This document shows positions 5,702 to 11,798 of a stretch of 11,798 bases of DNA, in pieces; position 1 is the stretch's first letter, and each line of letters begins with the position of its first letter. Made by a program: the position numbers and the translations under genes. Below the pieces are notes generated by a model. That model saw only the letters and a program-made list of their open reading frames with translations, was not told the origin of the DNA and made no database searches. Source of the stretch: an uncultured Clostridium sp. (GTDB lineage: Bacteria > Bacillota > Clostridia > TANB77 > CAG-508); NCBI GenBank assembly GCA_902462295.1, contig CABQAZ010000033.1, positions 1-11,798 on the forward strand, in the 5' to 3' direction.

Positions 5702-8150
5702 TCACTCTTTTTTGAATCTTCCATCATTATATACATTTATACAAACTTCCCCCTCCTCATCAGTTCTATATATTACTGTCCCCAAATTAAAAAGTCTTTC
5801 TAAAACAACCGAATTAGGATGTCCAAATTTATTATTTTCTCCAACACCAATTAAAGCAACTTTAGGGTTAACTAGCTTCAAAAATTTTTCTGTTGAAGAA
5901 CTTTTAGAACCATGATGTGGAACTTTTAAAAGTGTAGACTTTAAAATATCATTTGCTTCATATTTATAAATCAAAACATTTTCCGCTTCTTCTTCAATAT
6001 CCCCTGTAAATAACATTGAAAAATTTTTATAATTTAATTTACACACTAAAGCATTATTATTAATCACATTTTCATCTATTTTATTCGATTCATCTGGCCA
6101 TAAAACATCAAAATATAAATTTCTTTCAATATCAATCCTATCACCTGACTCTACAACAATCACATTTATTCTTCTATCATTAGCCACCCTTAAAAATTCT
6201 TGTAAATTTTTTGAATCTTTAAATTGTTTACCTATCACTGCATTTTTAACTCTCATATTTTTCATTACATACAACAAACCTCCGAATATGATCTTGGTCA
6301 CAATGACTAACAACAATATAATCAACCACATTTACCTTTCTATCCAATAAATATGGTAACAAAATATTCTTTCCAACATCATATGTACTACTCCCTCCCC
6401 CATCAACCAATATAGATTTACCATCACGTGTTACAATTAAAGTACTATCACCTTGTCCAACATCTATAAAATAAATTTTCAAATTACGCTGTACTTTATT
6501 AAATACAATAATACAAATACTTAGTACAGTTAATATGTATATACACTTTGATAAATATGGTTTAATCTTATATTTAACTAAATATAATGTATTTTTAATT
6601 CTTTTTTGAGTTGTATTACAATTTCTTATATGAAAAACATTATACAAATATCTAAAAATAAAAATCATAACATAATAAAAAATTACTTGATAAAAATCTG
6701 GTGTTATAACATTAAAATTACCAAAATTAATCTTTGAAATTACAATGATCCCATAAACAGGAATTTCAACAATTTTTGCAAATGCTATTCCCACATTTAT
6801 TGAAATAATAGATAAAAAAACTTGAACAAATCCACCAATTACAATAATTCCTATTATATAACTTAACAATAAATTAGTAACCAAAAAACACAAACTAATC
6901 GTATTATAATACAATATTATAATTGGTAAAATTATAATTTGTGCTGAAATTGATACTGCCATTACATTAATAACATTATCACATTTTCTTTGAATTTTAA
7001 GAAATATATATTTCCATTTTCTATTTTTTACTTTAATACTTTTTATAATTTTTTCTATGGTAGCCTTAAAATATACTATTCCTAAAGTTCCTCCATATGT
7101 AAGTAAAAAAGTTAAACTTATCAGATTATATGGATTATTTATAAGCATTATTAATACTGAAATTGAAATATTATTTAAAGTATCACTTTTTCTATAAAAA
7201 ATAAATGACATACACGTCAATATTCCCATAATACAAGCTCTAACAACAGATATACTAAATCCTGTTATAAACATATATATAATCAAAACAATACTTGATA
7301 AAATTTTGCTTTTTCTCTTTCCTAAAATTTTATTTGTTGACTTTGTAACAAAAATTATAATATATGAAATATGCATTCCTGATACAGCAAGTACATGTGA
7401 AATACTACTCTTTGAAAAATCTTGTAATGTCTCATCATCTATATCTTCTGTATATCCTAACATCACGCCCTCAACAATTCCAGCCATCTTATTACTATAT
7501 GTATTTTCTATATTATTTTTTATCTTTAAAAAGACTTTATTAGAAACTTGTAAAAAAATATTAGCTTTATTTTTTTCTAATATATCAATACTTCCAACCT
7601 TAACAGTTCCATATATTTTTAATGTTTTTAAATATTGTTTATAATCAAAACCTTTATAATTTCGTGCTTTTTTAGGTTCTATAAATTTTCCTTTTAATTT
7701 TACTTTATCTCCATATTTTACTTCTTTATTTTTGTTAATATTAATATATAAATTTGTATTCTTAAATTTACCTTTAATTACCTTAATTTTGTACCTATTG
7801 TAATAATCTTTCTCAGTTTTATTACTTATCACAATAGCAATTAACTCTAAATCTTCAACTTTACTATATAAATTTTCATATTTATTATTATAAATTTTGA
7901 TTATAATATTTGAAATAAGTGATGAAATAATTATTATGATAATAATATTAATCTTAAAGATTAACTTAATATATCTAAAATATCTTTTTATCGAAAAAAT
8001 TCTAAATTTTCTTTTACTATACGGTAATTTGATTATAATATAAATAAATAATAATATAAAATAAAAAGGAACTATACTAATTTTCAAGTATAGCCCCCAT
8101 ATTATACCTATAATATAACCAATTACTATTATAAAAATTGGTCTATTCAA
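5702..8150 (-). pseudogene. comEC: ComEC/Rec2 DNA uptake channel, frameshifted
   Basis: ComEC is the inner-membrane channel that passes single-stranded DNA into the cell during transformation. Read through the break it would be about 815 residues, normal for the family. The first frame (6246-8150, TTG start) has N-terminal membrane helices, a soluble DUF4131/OB-like part (about 95-190), the competence domain with HVLAVSGMH (252-260) and many helices, then the start of the metallo-beta-lactamase-like domain: DVGQGDS (563-569), LVDGGG and SHCDQDH (615-621). There an extra base at 6284 shifts the frame. The remaining domain (GGLLYV, LLFTGDIE, VPHHGSKSSS, FGHPNS) continues in the second frame to 5702. 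The TTG follows the stop of the hydrolase gene with no gap, with AAGGAGAG 8 bases upstream (8159-8166). Either a true mutation or a sequencing error. Confidence 0.9.
6281..6287 (-). other. Frameshift site in comEC
   Basis: The minus strand reads ATT CGG AGG TTT, giving Ile-Arg-Arg-Phe and a stop 12 codons further on. Leaving out the C at 6284 gives ATT GGA GGT TTG, Ile-Gly-Gly-Leu, the expected continuation of the DxDHIGG motif. The shift needed is a single +1 step; no run of identical bases or upstream slippery codon is present. Confidence 0.88.
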
Positions 8151-9581
8151 TTAAAATACTCTCCTTGCTCCTACATATCGTTTTTTATAATAACTTGTTG
8201 ATAAAGATGTTATCCTTACTCCCTCTTTCGGATTTGAAGCATGAATAAAATTGTCTCCACCAACATATATTCCAACATGCCCTATCGATGTATTTCCAGC
8301 ATTATTAAAAAATACTATATCTCCTGGTTGTAAATTACTCTTTTCTATTGAAATGCCACTATTTATTTGCTCTCTAGATGTTCTATTTAGAGATATCCCA
8401 AAATGTTTATATACATATAATGTAAATCCTGAACAGTCAAATCCTGTTGTAGGTGATATACCTCCTGATACATATTTACATCCTAAATATTGTTTTGCAT
8501 ATTCAACTACATCATTTCCTTTATTTTCAGATGTGCTTGTTGTTTTGTTATCATTTTGTTCAACTTCTGGTGTTGTTTCTTCCATTGGAGTAATATTTTC
8601 TGCTTTTATTGAACTACCACTCCTTGATGTTACTTCAGTAATTTTAGTATCAGAAATATATTTTGATGATATATATCCTTTTTCCCCATTTAAATTAATT
8701 TGATACCATCCATCAACTTCTCCTATTATTGATACTTTGTCATTTTTTGATAAACTATCAATTTCTTCACTTGATGTACTTGGCTCTTTTCTTACTTTTA
8801 AACCATCTGCACTTACATATCCTGTTTTATTTATGCTTGTAACTGTTGTTTGTGTTTTTTCAGATGTTTTTTCTGTTGTTTTTTCCTCTGATTTATCTGT
8901 GTTTTTATCTTCATTGTCTTGTTGTTCTTGATTATCGTCTATTGGTTGTTCTGGTTCTTGTATTTGTTCCTCATTTATTGTTGTTTTTGTTAATGCATTT
9001 ACTCTTATCCATCCTATTTCTGCATCATTTTCTACTCTACACCAATCATTTATTATTTCTATTACTTTAACATTTCCATTTATTGTTGCTTTTGTTTTTG
9101 AATTTATAAGTGGTATTGCTTTTACTATAGTTTCTTTTTCTAATGTATATTGCTCGTTTTCTTTTACTCCTGTTGATGTTGTATCAACTGTTTCTGTTAA
9201 AGGTTCTGCAACTTCTGGTTCAGGTTCTACTGGTGTTTCTTCAGTGTTTTCTACAGTTGTATCAGGTTGTTTTGTTGTTACTGTTTCACTATTATCTACA
9301 TTTGCTTCATCTTTTACATCAACAAGTTTTTCACTTACATATCCTGTTATTGTTTCACCATTTGATTTTACTTTTACCTTATACCAACTGTCTTCTTGTT
9401 CTAATATTTCTACCTCAGCGTCTTTATCTAATTGTTCTAATATTGTAGAACTTGTATTTGGTTCTTTTCTTAATCTTACTGTTTCTGAATTTATTTTTCC
9501 TGTTGTTGCTTCTACTTTTATATTTAATATCATTATAATTGTTATCATTAGTATCAATATTGCTAATTTTTTAACTTTCAT
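8151..9581 (-). CDS. Secreted peptidoglycan hydrolase, three SH3b domains plus NlpC/P60
   Basis: A 476-residue cell-wall enzyme. Residues 1-26 are a signal peptide (KVKK, hydrophobic core, VEA cleavage region). Three bacterial SH3 domains follow, at about 28-88 (VRLRKEPNTSS, GYVSEKLV), 146-196 (GWIRVNAL, more diverged) and 252-312 (LKVRKEPSTSS, GYISSKYI). Long Thr/Glu/Pro/Gln-rich linkers separate them. The C-terminal NlpC/P60 domain (356-476) holds the catalytic Cys383 (FDCSGF), His435 (GHVGIYVG) and third polar residue His447 (FIHAS). Such enzymes cut the gamma-D-Glu to diamino-acid bond in peptidoglycan stems, and SH3b domains bind the wall. The ATG at 9581 is chosen over the TTG two codons upstream as the stronger start. 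comEC follows without a gap, so the two are one operon. Confidence 0.9.
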   Translation of the reverse strand: MKVKKLAILILMITIIMILNIKVEATTGKINSETVRLRKEPNTSSTILEQLDKDAEVEILEQEDSWYKVKVKSNGETITGYVSEKLVDVKDEANVDNSETVTTKQPDTTVENTEETPVEPEPEVAEPLTETVDTTSTGVKENEQYTLEKETIVKAIPLINSKTKATINGNVKVIEIINDWCRVENDAEIGWIRVNALTKTTINEEQIQEPEQPIDDNQEQQDNEDKNTDKSEEKTTEKTSEKTQTTVTSINKTGYVSADGLKVRKEPSTSSEEIDSLSKNDKVSIIGEVDGWYQINLNGEKGYISSKYISDTKITEVTSRSGSSIKAENITPMEETTPEVEQNDNKTTSTSENKGNDVVEYAKQYLGCKYVSGGISPTTGFDCSGFTLYVYKHFGISLNRTSREQINSGISIEKSNLQPGDIVFFNNAGNTSIGHVGIYVGGDNFIHASNPKEGVRITSLSTSYYKKRYVGARRVF

Positions 9582-9597
9582 ATTCAATCCATTTCTT

Positions 9598-9620
9598 GAA
9601 GTTAAAACTAACTTCCTTAT
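9598..9620 (-). promoter_or_regulatory. Leader hairpin before the hydrolase start
   Basis: In the leader the minus strand has GAAGTTA and TAACTTC (9615-9609 and 9604-9598) around a four-base loop. AAGG lies directly before the hairpin and overlaps its foot, while the start codon is 16 bases after it. The better Shine-Dalgarno match is thus separated from the ATG by the hairpin; between hairpin and ATG only AAGAAATGGA remains. Confidence 0.45.
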
Positions 9621-9641
9621 ATTTTATTATTCACGGATAAA

Positions 9642-9670
9642 AGTATATACTTAAATAAATAAAAAGTCAA
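9642..9670 (-). promoter_or_regulatory. Promoter of the hydrolase-comEC-BofC operon
   Basis: The minus strand carries TTGACT (9670-9665), 17 bases, then TATACT (9647-9642), each with five of six consensus bases. The -35 box is formed by the downstream arm of the terminator hairpin of the glycosyltransferase operon. A 12-base palindrome AAGTATATACTT (9641-9652) covers the -10 region and may be an operator. Start of transcription near 9635 gives a leader of about 54 bases. Confidence 0.7.
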
Positions 9671-9690
9671 TCATTCTTGACTTTTTATTT
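9657..9690 (-). terminator. Terminator of the glycosyltransferase operon
   Basis: Perfect 14-base arms (9657-9670 and 9677-9690) enclose a six-base loop. On the minus strand the stem ends in TTGACTTTTTATTTATTT, giving a U-rich tail. The stop codon of the second glycosyltransferase (9685-9687) is inside the upstream arm. The stem is AT-rich but long; by symmetry it could also work on the plus strand. Confidence 0.75.
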
Positions 9691-10743
9691 CATGCATTTT
9701 TGGTAATATTCACCATATTTTTTCTTCATACTATCAATTTCACATTTTTTTGACATATTATAATTTTCTTCTGATAATTTGCTTAATTCTTCTCTGTTAT
9801 TATATAAATATTTTAAACTTTCCTTTAACTTTGATCTTATATATTCATCGTTTTTTCCAATTTCTCTTTCACCAATTATGTATTTTTTTTCTTTTTCACC
9901 TAATACCTCTCTAGCCACTCCTACATCTGTGGTTATAACTGGTATTGCACATCCCATGGCTTCTAACAGTGGCTTTGGTGTTCCTTCTTTGTACGAAACA
10001 CATGTATATATATGTATATGTGAATAATATTCACACATATCATCATTAGATATTTGCTTTACTGCTTTATCTGCACAATATAATTCTATATTATATCCCT
10101 CATTATTTAATTCTTTAATAACCGGTTTTAGAATAGTATGAAATCCTTTAAAATCTATTGTATTTCCATTTTCATCTTTTTGTTTTTCATTCCATGCAGA
10201 ATTTCCAACCCAACCAACAAGTAATTTATTTTCCATTATATTTTTTTTATTAAATCTGGTCATATTTTGTGGATAAAATTTTTCTTTTTCAAAACTATCT
10301 CCTAATATTGCTGTTGGTTTTTTTATTCCATCAAAATTACTATATATATCAAATAATTTTTGAGAACTTACTACATAATTATTACAATACTTTGTAAATA
10401 ACCTTATAAATTCTATATCATCCTCATATAAATGATCATAAACTCCTGTAGAAATTTTTTTTACTTTTTTATTTACATATAATTCATAATCACCATATTT
10501 CTCTATTACTTGTTTTTTAAACTCATCTTTTTCGAAATCTAATAATATTGCTCTCCAAAAAAAATGTATTAAATCATATTCATCTAACTTTTCTAATATT
10601 TTAAACAAATCTTTTTGAAATTCTTCTGATTTTGCATAATAAATATCTATTTGATATTCATCTGATAATGCATTTTTTATTATATTTCCAGCAATATCAA
10701 AAGCCCAATTCTGTACATCTGCAACTAATGCTATCTTTTTCAT
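9685..10743 (-). CDS. GT-B glycosyltransferase, GT4-like
   Basis: A 352-residue protein with the two-domain layout of retaining GT-B glycosyltransferases. The N-terminal half begins with KKIALVADV and includes LIHFFWRA (58-65). The C-terminal half starts with LLVGWVGNSAW (174-184) and contains the nucleotide-sugar-binding EX7E motif, Glu253 and Glu261 in EGTPKPLLE, followed by AMGCAIPVITTDVGVAREVL. The sugar and acceptor cannot be told. No membrane segment, so it probably works at the inner face of the membrane. The ATG at 10743 has GAAGGAG 7 bases upstream; the ATG two codons earlier is only 1 base from that site. The start overlaps the stop of the preceding glycosyltransferase as TAATG, so translation is coupled. 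Confidence 0.85.
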   Translation of the reverse strand: MKKIALVADVQNWAFDIAGNIIKNALSDEYQIDIYYAKSEEFQKDLFKILEKLDEYDLIHFFWRAILLDFEKDEFKKQVIEKYGDYELYVNKKVKKISTGVYDHLYEDDIEFIRLFTKYCNNYVVSSQKLFDIYSNFDGIKKPTAILGDSFEKEKFYPQNMTRFNKKNIMENKLLVGWVGNSAWNEKQKDENGNTIDFKGFHTILKPVIKELNNEGYNIELYCADKAVKQISNDDMCEYYSHIHIYTCVSYKEGTPKPLLEAMGCAIPVITTDVGVAREVLGEKEKKYIIGEREIGKNDEYIRSKLKESLKYLYNNREELSKLSEENYNMSKKCEIDSMKKKYGEYYQKCMK

Positions 10744-11618
10744 TAACATTCTCCTTCAATTTCATTAATATCCCTAAACTTATATTGTCTTTTAGGAAAA
10801 ATAGGTGAATTTTCATTATTATTTTTAGCTTTTAATATTTCTTTTATTTTAAATGGTACTCCTTCTGTTTCATTTATAATAAAACTTAATACATATGGCT
10901 TTAAATTCTCAGGTGCTTCTTCATATATATTCATTAAATTTGCTAACATTTTATACATATCAGTACATCTACGAACAGATGGTGTTGTCATTATACTTCC
11001 ACCTCTATTTTTATAATAATTAAATATTGGAAATTCACCATATTTAGTTTCATTTGCTAATGTTACTGCTTTCATAGAATATATCATATCTTCATAATAT
11101 ATATCTTCTATAAATTTTATATCTTTTTCTATTAAAAATTCTCTTCTCCAACATTTACTTGGAACTGAAAATGCCGCATCACAGATTAATCTTGCTTCTT
11201 TTGTTGAATTTTCCTTAGTTGCTACTCTTAATCTATTTACTTCTCCATTTAATTCTTGGAATCCGAAAAATACTATATCTGGTTTATCATTTCCTATTAC
11301 TTTGTCAATATCTTTTAATGTTGATTCATTATATAATGTATCATCTCCATCTAAATGTACAATATATTCTCCAACTGAATTTTCTATTCCAATATTTCTA
11401 ACTGCTCCTAATCCTTTGTTTACATTGTTTTTTATAATCTTTATTTTCCCCTCATATTTCATTATTTTTTCTAATGTATTATCTGTTGATTTATCTTCTA
11501 CTACTAATATTTCATAATCTTCAAAATCTTGATTTAATACACTATTTATTGCTCTTTCAATATAATCTTCAACATTATATGCACTTATTATTACAGAAAA
11601 TCTATATTTTTGTTCCAT
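10743..11618 (-). CDS. GT-A glycosyltransferase, GT2 family
   Basis: The 291-residue product starts with the typical GT2 nucleotide-binding fold: FSVIISAYN (7-15), SVLNQDFEDYEILVVEDKS (26-44, with Asp42 in the place of the usual VDDGS), STDNT, GLGAVRNIG (69-77), then the metal-binding DGDD (90-93) in HLDGDD. A later acidic pair, Glu176-Asp177 (YYEDM), fits the catalytic base motif of inverting members. The C-terminal part is helical and probably recognises the acceptor. Such enzymes build capsule, teichoic-acid-like or other surface glycans. The ATG at 11618 is the only start: an in-frame TAA lies 15 bases upstream. First gene of the operon, coupled to the GT4-like gene. Confidence 0.88.
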   Translation of the reverse strand: MEQKYRFSVIISAYNVEDYIERAINSVLNQDFEDYEILVVEDKSTDNTLEKIMKYEGKIKIIKNNVNKGLGAVRNIGIENSVGEYIVHLDGDDTLYNESTLKDIDKVIGNDKPDIVFFGFQELNGEVNRLRVATKENSTKEARLICDAAFSVPSKCWRREFLIEKDIKFIEDIYYEDMIYSMKAVTLANETKYGEFPIFNYYKNRGGSIMTTPSVRRCTDMYKMLANLMNIYEEAPENLKPYVLSFIINETEGVPFKIKEILKAKNNNENSPIFPKRQYKFRDINEIEGEC

Positions 11619-11628
11619 ACACTTTTTA

Positions 11629-11655
11629 CATTGTTATAATAAACAATGCCTCTCC
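11629..11655 (-). promoter_or_regulatory. Hairpin between Shine-Dalgarno and start of the GT2 gene
   Basis: A strong Shine-Dalgarno sequence GGAGAGG (11655-11649) lies 30 bases before the ATG. Directly after it comes a hairpin with perfect arms CATTGTT and AACAATG (11648-11642 and 11635-11629) and a six-base loop. Folding would bring the site to about 10 bases from the ATG. The hairpin overlaps a six-codon frame TTG...ATG TAA, a possible leader peptide. Confidence 0.5.
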
Positions 11656-11700
11656 TTTCATTATTATAATTTATTTATCATTTTGTTAAACATCTAATCT

Positions 11701-11729
11701 ATTATATCATTTTTTTATGGAAACGTCAA
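11701..11729 (-). promoter_or_regulatory. Promoter of the glycosyltransferase operon
   Basis: The minus strand has TTGACG (11729-11724) and a perfect TATAAT (11706-11701) separated by 17 bases, an almost ideal sigma-A-type promoter. Transcription would start near 11694 and leave a leader of about 75 bases before the GT2 gene. Confidence 0.82.
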
Positions 11730-11798
11730 TTTCTACAGCTATCTAATAGTGTAAAATGGTTTCGGAATATACAAAAAGAAAGTCCTTTGATATAATAA

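Noticed and set aside
6232..6331. Programmed +1 frameshift in comEC
   Set aside because: There is no slippery codon, no stop codon at the shift site and no stimulating site at the right distance upstream; CGG and AGG are rare codons here but arise simply from the extra base.
5702..6331. The second comEC frame as an independent metallo-beta-lactamase gene starting at 6331
   Set aside because: Its first 16 residues are an out-of-frame reading of the SHCDQDH region, there is no ribosome-binding site, and without that motif it lacks its metal ligands.
8251..9654. Several open plus-strand frames opposite the SH3/NlpC gene, and similar ones opposite the glycosyltransferases and comEC
   Set aside because: They are antisense shadows with Leu/Ser/Phe-rich low-complexity translations and no ribosome-binding sites.
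1..11798. CRISPR array, rRNA, insertion sequence or transposase, replication origin
   Set aside because: No regularly spaced repeats, rRNA-like stretches, transposase motifs or origin-type repeats were seen on either strand.

Overview
The window is a stretch of a strongly AT-rich, low-GC Firmicutes genome, most likely from the class Clostridia. The reasons are Shine-Dalgarno sites of the AAGGAGG type, TTGACA/TATAAT-like promoters, frequent TTG and GTG starts, normal use of TGA as a stop, a tRNA gene with encoded CCA, and the gene content (SH3/NlpC-P60 hydrolase, ComEC, a BofC-domain protein). No genus can be named from the sequence.

Positions 1-4861 look like one end of an integrated mobile element. 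On the minus strand there is a probable three-gene operon: a protein with a C-terminal four-cysteine zinc finger (1349-2281), an HD-domain phosphohydrolase (712-1374) and a CYTH-domain protein (85-651). It starts from a strong promoter at 2416-2444. Facing it on the plus strand is a recombination/regulation module: a helix-turn-helix protein (2538-2975), a small excisionase-like protein (3072-3284) and a full-length tyrosine integrase (3362-4633). The integrase stop codon is 5 bases from the 3' CCA of an intact tRNA-Leu(CAA) on the opposite strand (4639-4724). About 140 bases further on is the 5' half of a second, different tRNA-Leu(CAA), cut off in its anticodon stem (4862-4903) but still behind a good promoter (4933-4961). 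Between the two lies a large imperfect hairpin built from an 11-base repeat. The simplest reading is that the element entered the anticodon loop of the host tRNA-Leu and brought a replacement tRNA-Leu. The other end of the element, with the missing tRNA half, is not in the window.

Positions 5011-9581 are a chromosomal-looking minus-strand operon: a secreted SH3/NlpC-P60 peptidoglycan hydrolase, then comEC (adjacent to it with no gap), then a membrane-anchored BofC-domain protein. comEC has a single extra base at 6284 that breaks the reading frame right after the metal-binding motif of its metallo-beta-lactamase domain. The operon promoter (9642-9670) has its -35 box inside the terminator of the preceding operon.

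Positions 9685-11618 hold two translationally coupled glycosyltransferases (a GT-A/GT2-type followed by a GT-B/GT4-type), probably for a cell-surface glycan. They are driven by a near-consensus promoter at 11701-11729. Nothing genic is seen in 11730-11798 or 1-84.

The best candidates for something undescribed are the tRNA-replacing integration arrangement and the zinc-finger/HD/CYTH cargo operon.
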